Assembly (NCBI RefSeq): GCF_018139695.1
Contig: NZ_JAGSOG010000016.1
Span: 1 to 63,998, forward strand
DNA length: 63,998 nucleotides
Reading direction: 5' to 3'
Origin: Actinospica durhamensis
Lineage (GTDB): Bacteria; Actinomycetota; Actinomycetes; Streptomycetales; Catenulisporaceae
Positions within the stretch are counted from its first letter, which is position 1; each line of letters starts with the position of its first letter. The notes under the pieces are model-generated. The model was not told where the DNA came from, ran no database searches, and saw nothing but the letters and a program-made list of their open reading frames with translations. The position numbers and the translations under genes are program-made. Shown piece after piece: positions 45,688 to 59,546 of the stretch.

Positions 45688-46884
45688 TCAGCCTTCCAGA
45701 ACGGTGATACCGGGCAGAGCCTTGCCCTCGAGGTACTCGAGCGACGCGCCGCCGCCGGTGGAGATGTGGCCGAACGCGTTCTCGTCGAAGCCGAGCGCGC
45801 GCACCGCCGCGGCCGAGTCGCCGCCGCCGACCACGGTGAAGCCGGGCGAGTCGAGCAGGCCCTGGGCCACGGCCCGGGTGCCGGCCGCGTACGGCTCCAT
45901 CTCGAACACGCCCATCGGGCCGTTCCAGAAGACGGTGCGCGCGTCGGCCAGCTTGGCCGCGAACAGCTTGCCGGACTCCGGGCCGATGTCCAGGCCGAGC
46001 CGGTCGGCCGGGATCGCGTCGGCCGCGACCACGTCGTGCTCGGCGTCCGCGGCGAACGCGGTGGCCGCGACGATGTCCACCGGCAGCACGATCTCGACGC
46101 CGCTGTCCTTGGCCCGCTCCAGGTAGCCCACGACCGTCTCGAGCTGGTCCGCCTCGAGCAGGGACTTGCCGACCTCGTGGCCCTGGGCCTTGAGGAAGGT
46201 GAAGACCATGCCGCCGCCGATCAGGATCCGGTCGGCCTTGTCGAGCAGGTTGTCGATGACCCCGAGCTTGTCCGAGACCTTGGAGCCGCCGAGCACGACC
46301 ACGTACGGGCGCTCCACCTCCTCGGTCAGCTTCTTGAGCACGCCGAGCTCGGTGGAGATCAGGTAGCCGGCCGCGTTCGGCAGGTCCTCGGCCACGTCGT
46401 AGACCGAGGCGTGCCGGCGGTGCACCGCGCCGAAGCCGTCCGAGACGAACAGGTCGGCGAAGGCCGCGAGCTGGTCCGCGAACCGGCCGCGCTCCACCGC
46501 GTCCTTGCTGGTCTCGGCCGGGTTGAACCGGACGTTCTCGAGCAGCGCGATCTCGCCCTCGCCGAGCGCGGCGACGGTGGCCTTGGCCGAGTCCCCGATG
46601 GTGTCGGTGGCGAAGGCGACCGGCTTGCCGAGCAGCTCGCCGAGCCGCGCGGCGACCGGGGCGAGCGAGTACTTGGCGTCGGCCTCGGGGTCCACGCCCT
46701 TGGGCCGGCCGAGGTGGGCGGTCACGATGACCTTGGCGCCGCGCTCGAGCAGGGCCTTGAGCGTGGGCACCGAGGCGCGGATGCGTCCGTCGTCGGTGAT
46801 GCGGGTGCCGTCGAGCGGCACGTTGAGGTCGGCGCGCACGAGCACGCGCTTGCCGGCGACGTCGAGGTCGTCAATGGTCTTCAT
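45688..46884 (-). CDS. pgk: Phosphoglycerate kinase
   Basis: 398 residues, full-length two-domain kinase. [12 protein letters not shown] is the substrate Arg/Asp block and [11 protein letters not shown] the second. [19 protein letters not shown] and [11 protein letters not shown] form the hinge region, and the nucleotide site is [15 protein letters not shown]. It makes ATP in lower glycolysis. Confidence 0.97.
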   Translation of the reverse strand: MKTIDDLDVAGKRVLVRADLNVPLDGTRITDDGRIRASVPTLKALLERGAKVIVTAHLGRPKGVDPEADAKYSLAPVAARLGELLGKPVAFATDTIGDSAKATVAALGEGEIALLENVRFNPAETSKDAVERGRFADQLAAFADLFVSDGFGAVHRRHASVYDVAEDLPNAAGYLISTELGVLKKLTEEVERPYVVVLGGSKVSDKLGVIDNLLDKADRILIGGGMVFTFLKAQGHEVGKSLLEADQLETVVGYLERAKDSGVEIVLPVDIVAATAFAADAEHDVVAADAIPADRLGLDIGPESGKLFAAKLADARTVFWNGPMGVFEMEPYAAGTRAVAQGLLDSPGFTVVGGGDSAAAVRALGFDENAFGHISTGGGASLEYLEGKALPGITVLEG

Positions 46885-46932
46885 TCATGCCTTCTTCAGG
46901 GGTCTGCCGGATGAAGAGTGCTGAACCAGACG

Positions 46933-46967
46933 CAGGCCCGCACGACGCGGTACGTCGTACGGGCCTG
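46933..46967 (-). terminator. Strong hairpin between gap and pgk
   Basis: CAGGCCCG (46933-46940) pairs exactly with CGGGCCTG (46960-46967), continued by an inner ACGAC/GTCGT stem. It lies 26-60 nt after the gap stop codon and has no U-tract. It is probably an attenuator or stabiliser that lets gap mRNA exceed pgk-tpiA mRNA. Confidence 0.6.
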
Positions 46968-46992
46968 TGGTGCTGCATCAGCGGGCGCTGCT

Positions 46993-48390
<1,398 letters not shown>

Positions 48391-49386
48391 CTACTCCGCC
48401 ACGCCCGCCGCGGCGAACAGCTCCGGCGTCAGGCACGCCTCCGTCCCCGGCACGCCGATGTCGGCGGCCCGGCGGTCGGCCAGGGCGAGCAGGCGCCGGA
48501 TCCGGCCGGCCACCGCGTCCTTGGTCAGCGGCGGCTCGGCCAGCGCGCCGAGCTCCTCCAGCGAGGCCTGCCGGTGCTCCAGGCGCAGCCGCCCGGCCAG
48601 GGCCAGGTGCTCCGGCGCGGACTCGCCCAGGATCTCCAGCGCCCGGCCCACCCGCGCGCCGGCGGCCACCGCGGCCCGGGCCGAGCGGCGCAGGTTCGCG
48701 TCGTCGAAGTTGGCCAGCCGGTTCGCCGTGGCCCGCACCTCGCGGCGCATCCGGCGCTCCTCCCAGGCCAGCACCGAGTCGTGCGCGCCGAGCCGGGTGA
48801 GCAGCGCGCCGATGGCGTCGCCGTCGCGCACCACGACCCGCTCCACCCCGCGCACCTCGCGGTTCTTCGCGCTCACCCCGAGTCTGCGGGCCGCGCCGAC
48901 CAGGGCGAGCGCGGCCTCCTGCCCGGGACAGGTGATCTCCAGCGCGCTCGAGCGCCCCGGCTCGGTGAGCGAGCCGTGGGCCAGGAACGCGCCGCGCCAG
49001 GCGGACTCGGCGTCGCACACGGAGCCGGCCACCACCTGCGGCGGCAGCCCGCGCACGGGGTGCCCGCGCCCGTCCACCAGGCCGGTCTGGCGGGCCAGCG
49101 CCTCGCCGTCGCGCACCACCCGCACCACGTAGCGGCTCGCCCGGCGCAGGCCGCCCGGGGCGATCACCCCGAGCTCCGAGGCGTGCCCGTAGATCTCGGC
49201 GACGTTCTTGCGCAGCCGGCGGGCCGCGGCCGCGGCGTCGAGCTCCGCTTCGATCACGATCCGCCCCTGTACCAGGTGGATCGAACCGGCGAGCCGGAGC
49301 AGGGTCGCGGTCTCCGCCTTGCGGCAGCAGGGCTTGACCACCGTGAGTCTGCTCAGCTCGTCTTTGACCGCCGCGGTCATCGCCAT
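48391..49386 (-). CDS. whiA: WhiA, sporulation-division transcription regulator
   Basis: 331 residues. The LAGLIDADG homing-endonuclease-like N-terminal part ([19 protein letters not shown]) is followed by the C-terminal HTH ([25 protein letters not shown]). In streptomycetes WhiA works with WhiB to stop growth and start sporulation septation; in other Gram-positives it affects division. ATG 49386 with GGAGG ten bases upstream is preferred. It is third in rapZ-yvcK-whiA. Confidence 0.95.
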   Translation of the reverse strand: MAMTAAVKDELSRLTVVKPCCRKAETATLLRLAGSIHLVQGRIVIEAELDAAAAARRLRKNVAEIYGHASELGVIAPGGLRRASRYVVRVVRDGEALARQTGLVDGRGHPVRGLPPQVVAGSVCDAESAWRGAFLAHGSLTEPGRSSALEITCPGQEAALALVGAARRLGVSAKNREVRGVERVVVRDGDAIGALLTRLGAHDSVLAWEERRMRREVRATANRLANFDDANLRRSARAAVAAGARVGRALEILGESAPEHLALAGRLRLEHRQASLEELGALAEPPLTKDAVAGRIRRLLALADRRAADIGVPGTEACLTPELFAAAGVAE

Positions 49387-49711
49387 GGGAACGCGGCCTC
49401 CTTCGATGCGGATCGGGCGCGGGACGGGGTTGTAACGGATTGCGCAACAGGTTGCGCCTGTCCAGGTTAACCGCCGGTGACGGCCCGTGGCCGCCGTTAC
49501 GCCGCCGGATCACCGCCAGGGATGACCCTCGGACGGGTCATTGGGCCGAGGACGGGTCCCAGACCCGCCCTGGCGTACCTTGGCGTAGGCGCCGCCGGCC
49601 CGGCTCGGGACGGTGCGGGCCGATGTCGCGGCGCAGGTCACGGGTCGGCGCGGAACGTACCCCGGCGGCTTGCGGCGGGGCGTGCCACACCGCCGCGGAC
49701 GCGGTCGCGGA
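49387..49711. other. yvcK-whiA intergenic region
   Basis: 325 nt with no convincing gene, although rapZ and yvcK overlap and whiA would otherwise be expected close by. Besides the palindrome near whiA it contains GGCGTA twice (about 49572-49588) and several GC-rich folds. It probably carries a whiA-specific promoter. Confidence 0.45.
49442..49457. promoter_or_regulatory. Palindromic operator candidate upstream of whiA
   Basis: GCGCAA-CAGG-TTGCGC, a perfect 6+6 inverted repeat, lies 56-71 nt upstream of the whiA start. The position suits a promoter-proximal repressor or activator site. It does not contain GACAC, the motif reported for WhiA itself. Confidence 0.45.
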
Positions 49712-50737
49712 TCAGCCGCGTTCGTCGATGATGCTCGAGATGGCCCGGGCGAGGCGCACCGGGTCGTGGAACGGCAGATCGCCGTCCGCCGCCACCGCCG
49801 CCGTGTGCACGCGGGCGCCGACCAGCGCGGCGACCTCCTCGAGCTTGCGGGCCTCGTGGGCGCCGCGGACCGAGGTCGGGTCCACCAGGACCGCGTCCAG
49901 CCGCAGCCCGGGGGCGTGCGCGGCGAGTACCTCGACGTGGTCGGCCGGAGTGAACCCGTCCGTCTCCCCCGCCTGCGGCACCAGGTTGAGCACCAGCATC
50001 CGCCGGGCGTCGGTGCGCAGCAGCGCGGAGGCCAGCTCGGGCACCAGCAGGTGCGGCAGCACGCTGGTGAACCACGAGCCGGGCCCGAGTATGGCCCAGT
50101 CCGCCGCGTCGATCGCGGCCACCGCCTCGGGCACGGCCGGCGGGGACTGCGGCAGCAGCCGGACCGAGAGCACCTCGCCCGGGGTCTTGGCCAGCGAGTG
50201 CTGCCCGCGCACGGTGCTCAGCTCCAGCGGCCGGCCCGGGTCCACCCCGCGCACCACCGCCTCGATCTCCAGCGGCACCCCGGCCATCGGCAGCACCCGT
50301 CCGCGGGCGCCGAGCAGCCGGGCCACCCAGTCCAGCGCCGCGACCGGCTCGCCGAGCTCCTCCCACAGCGCCGTGATCAGCAGGTTGCCCAGGGCGTGCC
50401 CGGACAGGTTCCCGTTGCCGCCGAAGCGGTGCTGCAGCGCGCGGGCCCAGGTGCGGCCCCACTCGTCGTCCCCGCACAGCGCGGCCAGCGCCATCCGCAG
50501 GTCCCCGGGCGGCAGGCCGCCGAGCTCGCTGCGGATCCGGCCGCTCGAGCCGCCGTCGTCGGCCACGGTGACGATCGCGGTGAGCCGATCGGTCAGCCGC
50601 CGCAGCGCGGACAGGCAGGCGTGCATGCCGTGGCCGCCGCCGAAGGCCACCACCCGCCTGCCGGTCTCGCCCTCCCCGGCGTCCCGCTGCGTGTGCTCGT
50701 GGGCCTTACCGGTCCCGCCGTCTCGCTGTGCGCTCAC
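49712..50737 (-). CDS. yvcK: YvcK-family (CofD-like) UDP-sugar-binding regulator
   Basis: 341 residues. The nucleotide-binding start is VVAFGGGHGMHACLSALRRL, followed by TVADDGGSSGRIR and GGNGNLSGHALGNLLITAL, all typical of YvcK/GlmR. In firmicutes it binds UDP-GlcNAc and steers cell-wall precursor synthesis. The first 25 residues are a polar tail. GTG 50737 overlaps the rapZ stop (GTGA). Confidence 0.93.
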   Translation of the reverse strand: MSAQRDGGTGKAHEHTQRDAGEGETGRRVVAFGGGHGMHACLSALRRLTDRLTAIVTVADDGGSSGRIRSELGGLPPGDLRMALAALCGDDEWGRTWARALQHRFGGNGNLSGHALGNLLITALWEELGEPVAALDWVARLLGARGRVLPMAGVPLEIEAVVRGVDPGRPLELSTVRGQHSLAKTPGEVLSVRLLPQSPPAVPEAVAAIDAADWAILGPGSWFTSVLPHLLVPELASALLRTDARRMLVLNLVPQAGETDGFTPADHVEVLAAHAPGLRLDAVLVDPTSVRGAHEARKLEEVAALVGARVHTAAVAADGDLPFHDPVRLARAISSIIDERG

Positions 50738-51627
50738 TCACGTCCTACGTCCCGGTGGACCACGGTCGTGTCCACGCCATCGCCGATCAGCCGCGCCGCG
50801 AACTGCTCGGCCATCGCGACGCTGCGGTGCTTCCCGCCGGTGCACCCTACCGCAAGGGTGACGTACCGTTTGCCCTCTTTGCGGTACCCCGTGGTGATGA
50901 TCCGCAGGGTCTCGCCGAAGGACTCGAGCAGCTCTTTCGCCCCCGGCTGGGCCAGCACGTACGCGCTCACGTCCGGGTCGAGGCCGGTGTGCGGCCGCAG
51001 CTCCGGCACCCAGTGGGGGTTGGGCAGGAAGCGTACGTCGAGTACGAGGTCTGCGTCCACCGGCAGCCCGTACTTGAAGCCGAAGGACATCACCGTCGCC
51101 CGCAGCTCGCCCTCGCCGCCCTCGCGCCCGAAGGTGCGCTCCAGGGCCGCGCGCAGCTCGTGCACGTTGCGGCTGGAGGTGTCGATGACCAGGTCGGCCT
51201 CGCCGCGCAGCTCGCGCAGCAGCTCCCGCTCCCGGTCGATGCCGTCGGTGATCCGCCCCTCGCCCTGCAGCGGGTGCGGCCGTCGCACGTTCTCGAACCT
51301 GCGCACCAGCACGTCGTCGGCCGACTCCAGGAAGACGATGCGGTGGCGCAGCCCGGTGGCCTCTATGTGTGCCAGCGCCTCGTGCAGGTGCTCGAAGAAC
51401 GAGCGCCCGCGCACGTCCACGACCACCGCGATCCGCGGCACCGAGCCCTGGGTGCGCGCCGCGAGGTCGACCATGGTGGCGATCAGGCTGGGCGGGAGGT
51501 TGTCCACCACGAACCAGCCGAGGTCCTCGAGTACCTTGGCCGCGGTCGAGCGCCCGGCTCCGGACATGCCCGAGATCACCACGAGCTCGGGCGGTTCGGG
51601 CGCCGCCTCGCTCTCCGGAACGCTCAT
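50734..51627 (-). CDS. rapZ: RapZ-family nucleotide-binding protein
   Basis: 297 residues. The P-loop GMSGAGRST has Arg in place of Lys, as in actinobacterial members. VVDNLPPSLI, VDVRGRSFF and the C-terminal VTLAVGCTGGKHRSVAMAE complete the family. E. coli RapZ controls glmZ sRNA decay; in actinobacteria the RNA target is unknown. The start is ATG 51627 with a 135-nt gap from uvrC. Confidence 0.93.
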   Translation of the reverse strand: MSVPESEAAPEPPELVVISGMSGAGRSTAAKVLEDLGWFVVDNLPPSLIATMVDLAARTQGSVPRIAVVVDVRGRSFFEHLHEALAHIEATGLRHRIVFLESADDVLVRRFENVRRPHPLQGEGRITDGIDRERELLRELRGEADLVIDTSSRNVHELRAALERTFGREGGEGELRATVMSFGFKYGLPVDADLVLDVRFLPNPHWVPELRPHTGLDPDVSAYVLAQPGAKELLESFGETLRIITTGYRKEGKRYVTLAVGCTGGKHRSVAMAEQFAARLIGDGVDTTVVHRDVGRE

Positions 51628-51762
51628 GTGGTCCGCCTTTCCCCCTGGACGACTGCCGACTGCCGGCTGCTCGCCGGGGCGGTCGCGCACCGGCCGGTCA
51701 CGAGTCTATGTCCCTTTCGATTCACTTTCCGCCATCTTCGCGAAGACCCCGTTTCGTCGTTC

Positions 51763-53844
51763 TCAGTTTCCGTCATCTTCCACAAGCTCCCCCGTCGCGG
51801 TGTTGACCGCGGCCGGCCGGCTCGACGTACGCGCCCGCGCGGCGATCGCCTCGTGCAGCGACTTCGCCGTGCCCAGGCCGAGACCGGGCACCTCGGCCAG
51901 CTGCTCCACCGAGGCCGCGCGCACCGCCTTGACCGAGCCGAAGTGCTTGAGCAGGGCCTTGCGACGCACGTCGCCGAGCCCTGGGATGCCCTCGAGCAGG
52001 CTGCCGCCGGTCATCGCCTTCGAGCGGCGCTGGCGGTGGAAGGTGATGGCGAAGCGGTGGGCCTCGTCGCGCACCCGCTGGAGCAGGTAGAGGGCCTCGC
52101 TGGTGCGCGGCAGGATGACCGGGTCGTCCTGGCCGGGCAGCCAGATCTCCTCCATCCGCTTGGCCATGCCGGCCACCGCCACGTCCTCGATGCCGAGCTC
52201 GGCCAGCGCCCGCGCGGCCGCCGCCACCTGCGGCGCACCGCCGTCGACGAGCACGAGCTGGGGCGGGTAGGCGCTGCGGCTGAGCGGCTTGTCCACGCCC
52301 GCGGCCTCGTCCTCCTCGGTCAACGTGTCCGCGACCGGGCCGGCCGCCGCGCGGGCGAGGCGTGCGTGCGCCGTCGCGGTCCGCGCGACTTCGCCTTCGC
52401 CGTCCCCGTCTCCGCCGCCGGGCAGCAGGGCTTCGCCGGACCTGGAGGCCTCGGCCAGGTAGCGCTTGAACCGGCGGCTGATCACCTCGTGCATGGAGCG
52501 CACGTCGTCCTGGCCCTGCACCGTCTTGATGGTGAAGCGGCGGTACTCGGACTTGCGCGGCAGGGCGTCTTCGAACACGACCATGGACGCGACCACCTCG
52601 GCGCCCTGGGTGTGCGAGATGTCGTAGCACTCGATCCGCAGCGGCGCCTGGTCCATCTCGAGGGCTTCGGCGATGTCCTCGAGCGCCTGCCCACGGGTCG
52701 TCAGGTCCGAGGCCCGCTTGGTCTTGTGCAGCGCCAGGGACTGCTTCGCGTTGCGCTCCACCGTCTCCATCAGGGTCCGCTTGTCCCCGCGCTGCGGCAC
52801 CCGCAGCTCGACGCCGTGGCCGCGCAGGGTGCCGAGCCAGGCCTGGACCGTCGCGGAGTCCTCCGGCAGCGCCGGGACCAGGATCTCGCGGGGCACGGCC
52901 TCGGGCTCCTGGTCGCCGTAGAGCTGCTGCAGGAACTGTCCGACCAGGCCGCCGGTGTCGATGTCCTCGACCTTCTCCACCACCCAGCCGCGCTGCCCGC
53001 GCACCCGCCCGTCGCGCACGTGGAAGACCTGCACCGCCGCCTCGAGCTCGTCCTCGCAGATCCCGACCACGTCCGCGTCGGTCCCGTCGCCGAGCACGAT
53101 CGCGTTGCGCTCCATCGCCCGCTGCAGCGCGCCGAGGTCGTCGCGCAGCCGGGCCGCCTTCTCGAACTCGAGGTCCGCCGCGGCCTGCTTCATCTCCCGC
53201 TCGAGCCGCCGGGTGAACGCGGCCGTCTGCCCGGCCATGAAGGAGCAGAAGTCCTGCGCGATCTGCCGGTGCTCCTCGGGGCTCACCCGTCCGACGCAGG
53301 GCGCGGAGCACTTGCCGATGTAGCCGAGCAGGCAGGGCCGGTCCGAGAGCTGCGCCCGGCGGAAGACGCCCTGGGAGCAGCTGCGCATGGGGAAGACCCG
53401 CAGCAGGGCGTCGACCGTCTCGCGGATCGCCCAGGCGTGCGCGTACGGCCCGAAGTAGCGCACGCCCTTCTTCTTGGGCCCGCGCATCACCTGCACCCGC
53501 GGGAACTGCTCGTTGAGCGTGACCGCGAGGCTCGGGTAGGACTTGTCGTCCCGGTAGCGCACGTTGAACCGGGGGTCGAACTCCTTGATCCAGGAGTACT
53601 CGAGGGCGAGCGCCTCGACCTCGTTCGCCACCACCGTCCACTCGACGCTCGAGGCCGTGGTGACCATGGTCTGGGTGCGCGGGTGCAGCGAGGTGAGCGG
53701 CTGGAAGTAGTTGGCCAGGCGCGCGCGCAGGTTCTTGGCCTTGCCCACGTAGACGACGCGGCCGTACGGGTCGCGGAACCTGTAGACACCCGGCTGGGTC
53801 GGGATGGACCCCGTCGCCGGGCGATAGCTCGTCGGATCGCTCAC
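51763..53844 (-). CDS. uvrC: UvrC, excinuclease ABC subunit C
   Basis: 693 residues. The GIY-YIG nuclease is at 18-100 ([25 protein letters not shown] in blocks). The Cys-rich [15 protein letters not shown] segment and UVR helix [13 protein letters not shown] follow. Then come the RNase H-like second nuclease and the terminal helix-hairpin-helix pair. A ~45-residue Gly/Asp/Ala-rich insert ([19 protein letters not shown]) interrupts the second nuclease region and is probably a surface loop. It makes both incisions in nucleotide excision repair with UvrA/UvrB. GTG 53844 start. Confidence 0.96.
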   Translation of the reverse strand: MSDPTSYRPATGSIPTQPGVYRFRDPYGRVVYVGKAKNLRARLANYFQPLTSLHPRTQTMVTTASSVEWTVVANEVEALALEYSWIKEFDPRFNVRYRDDKSYPSLAVTLNEQFPRVQVMRGPKKKGVRYFGPYAHAWAIRETVDALLRVFPMRSCSQGVFRRAQLSDRPCLLGYIGKCSAPCVGRVSPEEHRQIAQDFCSFMAGQTAAFTRRLEREMKQAAADLEFEKAARLRDDLGALQRAMERNAIVLGDGTDADVVGICEDELEAAVQVFHVRDGRVRGQRGWVVEKVEDIDTGGLVGQFLQQLYGDQEPEAVPREILVPALPEDSATVQAWLGTLRGHGVELRVPQRGDKRTLMETVERNAKQSLALHKTKRASDLTTRGQALEDIAEALEMDQAPLRIECYDISHTQGAEVVASMVVFEDALPRKSEYRRFTIKTVQGQDDVRSMHEVISRRFKRYLAEASRSGEALLPGGGDGDGEGEVARTATAHARLARAAAGPVADTLTEEDEAAGVDKPLSRSAYPPQLVLVDGGAPQVAAAARALAELGIEDVAVAGMAKRMEEIWLPGQDDPVILPRTSEALYLLQRVRDEAHRFAITFHRQRRSKAMTGGSLLEGIPGLGDVRRKALLKHFGSVKAVRAASVEQLAEVPGLGLGTAKSLHEAIAARARTSSRPAAVNTATGELVEDDGN

Positions 53845-53963
53845 GCCGTCAGCCTACGGCGTAGCACCGACAGCGGGTCCGGGCGGGCGGCGGGGCCGGT
53901 TCGGCGCTCCGGGCGGGCGGTCGCCGCCCAGGCGGCAGCGCGGCCCGCCCGGAACGCGCGATC

Positions 53964-54431
53964 TCAGGACTCGAGGATGATGTCCGATCCGCTCACGGTG
54001 ATGTTCTTGGCGGCCAGCGCCTGGGTGGCCGGGCCGGTGATGACCGAGCCGTCCTTGGCGCTGTACTGCGAACCGTGGCAGGGGCACTGGATGACGTTGT
54101 TGGTCACCGAGGTGACCGGGCAGCCCTGGTGGGTACAGATGGAGCTGAACGCCTTGTACGTGCCGGACTCGGGCTGGGTGACCACGACGCTGGCGTCGGT
54201 GTCGATGAAGCCGCCGCCCACCGGCACCTTCGCGGTGGTGGTGAGGGTGGATCCGGCGCTCGCGGTGTCGGCGGCGGTCACATTCTGTGCGCCGGCCCCC
54301 TGCGCCATGCTGTTGCTGCTGGCGCAGGCGGCGGCGGTGACGCCGACGCCGGCCACGGCGACCCCGAGGGCGGTGGCGCGCAGCATCGTGCGCCGGTCTG
54401 CGGTCGGGGCGGGCTTGGTCTCTTCGGCCAT
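53964..54431 (-). CDS. Tat-exported Rieske [2Fe-2S] lipoprotein
   Basis: 155 residues. The twin arginines are at 13-14 (ADRRTMLRATALG), then a hydrophobic stretch and a lipobox-like AAAC with Cys36, so it is probably exported folded by Tat and anchored by lipid. The Rieske ligands are in CTHQGCPV and CPCHGSQY, including the extra disulfide cysteines of the cytochrome bc-type fold. It could be a stand-alone extracytoplasmic electron carrier. It sits between uvrA and uvrC with no functional link. Confidence 0.92.
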   Translation of the reverse strand: MAEETKPAPTADRRTMLRATALGVAVAGVGVTAAACASSNSMAQGAGAQNVTAADTASAGSTLTTTAKVPVGGGFIDTDASVVVTQPESGTYKAFSSICTHQGCPVTSVTNNVIQCPCHGSQYSAKDGSVITGPATQALAAKNITVSGSDIILES

Positions 54432-54600
54432 CGGTGAGGGCTCCTCGTCCGTGGGTGCGCGCCGAGTGCCCGGGCGGGTCCGGACGGTCCGGGCGGCACA
54501 CGTTGTACGACGCGTCAGGCTACCCGCCCCGGCTGAAGAGGGTTCGAACCGGGTCCCGGGCGGGCACCGTCGACGTCAGGTCGCCTCTCACACGGACGGG

Positions 54601-54630
54601 CCCGCCGCGCGGTTCAATGCGCGCGGCGGG
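54601..54630 (-). terminator. Terminator downstream of uvrA
   Basis: CCCGCCGCGC (54601-54610) and GCGCGGCGGG (54621-54630) form a 10-bp stem around GGTTCAATGC. The hairpin lies about 95 nt past the uvrA stop in the 293-nt gap before the Rieske gene. Confidence 0.65.
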
Positions 54631-54724
54631 CACGTCCGCGGACGGGTCCGTATTCCCCCGCTGTGCTCCGTTCTGCCCGCTTCCTGATCGTTCCCTGATC
54701 GCTCCCCGTCCGGTTCTCGCCGGC

Positions 54725-57595
<2,871 letters not shown>

Positions 57596-57777
57596 TGCTC
57601 TGCTCCCTGGATTCGACTGGTCTGACCTGCGACGTCGCCCGCTGCCTCGAACCCCGGTGGAAGGCGGCGCCACTCCAGAACCATCGTAGGCGGGCCCACC
57701 GACAGAAACGGTCCGTCCGGACGAACCGGCATCAGGCCGCATGGCGCACGAGCCGCCGAGTGCGCCAGAGTAGAGCC

Positions 57778-58557
57778 ATGGCAACCGAAGCGAGCCCCGC
57801 CGCGCCCGCGGCGGCCGTGCCCGATCCGACCGAGACCCTCGCCCGCGTGGTCGAGTCCACGGCCCACCTCCTGGCCACCGCCGAGCAGTTCGACGACGCG
57901 GCGGTCCGGGAGCCCTCGCTGCTCCCGGGCTGGAGCCGAGGCCACGTCCTGACCCACCTCGCCCGCAACGCCGACGCCCTGGTCCGCCTGATGACCTGGG
58001 CCGCGACCGGCACGGTGACCCCCATGTACACCTCCCCCGAGGCCCGCGAGGACGAGATCGAGGCGGGTGTCGGACGTTCGGCCGAGCAGCTGCTGACGGA
58101 TCTGCGCGAGTCCTGCGAGCGCTTCGCCGTGCAGGCCGCGCGGCTGGGCCCGGACCAGTGGAGCGTCCCGATCGAAGGCCGCCGCGGCGGCCCGCAGCCG
58201 GCCGCCTGGGTGCTGTGGTGGCGGCTGGAGGAGGTGCTGGTGCACCACGTCGACCTGGACGCGGCCTATTCGCCGGCGCACTGGCCGAGCACCTTCACCG
58301 AGCCCGAGCTGGCCATGGTGGCGGCGAGGTTCAACAACCCGGTGTTCACCGAGGACTCCCCCGCCTTCCGCCTGCACGCCGAGGACGGCGACGCCGACGC
58401 CTGGTACGGAGTGCACTGCGACCCGCAGGACACCACGGCCCCCCTGGTGCGCGGCCCGTCCGCGGCACTGATCGCCTGGCTGATCGGCCGCAGCAACGGC
58501 GACGGCCTGAACGTGGAGCCCCACGGCGCCCTGCCGAAGCCCCCGGAGTGGAAGTAA
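57778..58557 (+). CDS. Maleylpyruvate isomerase-family mycothiol-dependent enzyme
   Basis: 259 residues with a DinB-like four-helix bundle ([52 protein letters not shown]) carrying the His/Glu/His metal site of the mycothiol-dependent MDMPI family. A C-terminal SCP2-like domain follows (AFRLHAEDG...[18 protein letters not shown]). The thiol transfer or isomerisation substrate is unknown. ATG 57778 follows TAGAGC closely, so it may be leaderless. It is divergent from uvrA, as in other actinomycetes. Confidence 0.9.
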   Translation: MATEASPAAPAAAVPDPTETLARVVESTAHLLATAEQFDDAAVREPSLLPGWSRGHVLTHLARNADALVRLMTWAATGTVTPMYTSPEAREDEIEAGVGRSAEQLLTDLRESCERFAVQAARLGPDQWSVPIEGRRGGPQPAAWVLWWRLEEVLVHHVDLDAAYSPAHWPSTFTEPELAMVAARFNNPVFTEDSPAFRLHAEDGDADAWYGVHCDPQDTTAPLVRGPSAALIAWLIGRSNGDGLNVEPHGALPKPPEWK

Positions 58558-58573
58558 AAAGGCCCGGCCAGGC

Positions 58574-58642
58574 CCGAAGGTAAGAACGTACGAGCGTAAG
58601 CCGAAGGTAAGAACGTACGACTGTAAGAACGTCGGAACGTAG
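58574..58642 (+). repeat. Short tandem repeat cluster upstream of the MBL-fold gene
   Basis: CCGAAGGTAAGAACGTACGA occurs exactly twice (58574-58593 and 58601-58620, period 27). It is followed by degenerate partial copies (GTAAGAACGT at 58623, CGGAACGTAG at 58633). The purine-rich, AT-richer unit contrasts with the surroundings. It may be a leader/regulatory element or replication-slippage product. Confidence 0.7.
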
Positions 58643-58706
58643 GAGATATGCAGCAGTCGACGACGATGCGTCAGATGCGTCGGTGGCGAGAGGAAAAGAA
58701 CGGCCA

Positions 58707-59357
58707 GTGAACTACCACGGAAACGTGACGGTCGGCGGCCCCCCGGACGTCAGAGAACTGCCGGCGCTGGTGATCACGAAGGTCGCCGTCGGCCCGTTCG
58801 ACAACAATGCGTACCTGCTGCGCTGCCGCGACACCGGCGAGCAGCTGCTGATCGACGCCGCGAACGAGCCGGAGACCCTGATCCGCCTGGTCAACGGCTC
58901 CCTCGCCGCCGTCGTGACCACCCACCGCCACGGCGACCACTGGCAGGCCCTGCCCGAACTCGTAGCCGCCACCGGCGCCCACACCTACGCCGGCCGCTAC
59001 GACGCCGAAGCCATCCCCGCCCCCATCGACACCCTGCTCGACGACGGCGACACCATCCGCGTAGGCCGGGTGGAACTGCGCGCCACCCACCTCGTCGGCC
59101 ACACCCCCGGCTCCATCGCCCTGCTCTACGACGACCCCAAGGGCCACCCGCACCTGTTCACCGGCGACTGCCTGTTCCCAGGAGGTCCGGGAAAGACAAC
59201 AAATCCGGAGGACTTCACGAGTCTGATGGACGGGATCGAAGAGAAGGTCTTCGGTGTCCTGCCTGATGAGACGTGGGTCTATCCGGGCCACGGGAGCGAC
59301 ACGACGCTCGGCGATGAACGGCCGAAGATCGCGGAGTGGAGGGCCCGCGGCTGGTAA
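58707..59357 (+). CDS. Metallo-beta-lactamase-fold hydrolase (glyoxalase II-like)
   Basis: 216 residues. The zinc motif THRHGDHW places His73, His75, Asp77 and His78; GHTPGSI, FTGDCLFPGGPGKT and YPGHG supply the remaining metal ligands. Conserved next to uvrA and the mycothiol-linked gene in actinomycetes, it probably hydrolyses a thioester such as S-lactoyl-mycothiol; this is inference. GTG 58707 is the start (VNYHGNVTVGGPPDV). After about residue 155 codon use becomes less GC-biased. Confidence 0.9.
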   Translation: MNYHGNVTVGGPPDVRELPALVITKVAVGPFDNNAYLLRCRDTGEQLLIDAANEPETLIRLVNGSLAAVVTTHRHGDHWQALPELVAATGAHTYAGRYDAEAIPAPIDTLLDDGDTIRVGRVELRATHLVGHTPGSIALLYDDPKGHPHLFTGDCLFPGGPGKTTNPEDFTSLMDGIEEKVFGVLPDETWVYPGHGSDTTLGDERPKIAEWRARGW

Positions 59358-59403
59358 TCGATCCCCGGACCGCACCAGGAGCCTAAGGCGAAGGGCGGTC
59401 GAC

Positions 59404-59469
59404 ATGAGCGGCATCACGGACACGCGTGGTGCCGCTTTGTGCTGCCTGGACCTGGGCGTCTCGCCCTGA
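59404..59469 (+). CDS. Possible 21-residue peptide (MSGITDTRGAALCCLDLGVSP)
   Basis: ATG 59404 is preceded by a purine-rich AAGGCGAAGGGCGG. The peptide has a CysCys pair and ends 78 nt before the FtsK-like gene. It could be a leader peptide or the remnant of a longer element gene. Support is weak. Confidence 0.25.
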   Translation: MSGITDTRGAALCCLDLGVSP

Positions 59470-59546
59470 CAACTATGCGGCCCCGGCCGGTGCTACCAAC
59501 ACCGAGCCAGGGCCTAGATCTCAGACCTATGTGGAGGTCCAGGACC

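Noticed and set aside
54538-54560. GGTTCGAACC resembling a tRNA T-loop
   Set aside because: No matching acceptor, D-arm or anticodon stem could be built around it.
57640-57665. Possible SOS (LexA) box upstream of uvrA
   Set aside because: Only the TCGAAC half fits; the second half (GTGG) does not match GTTCGA.
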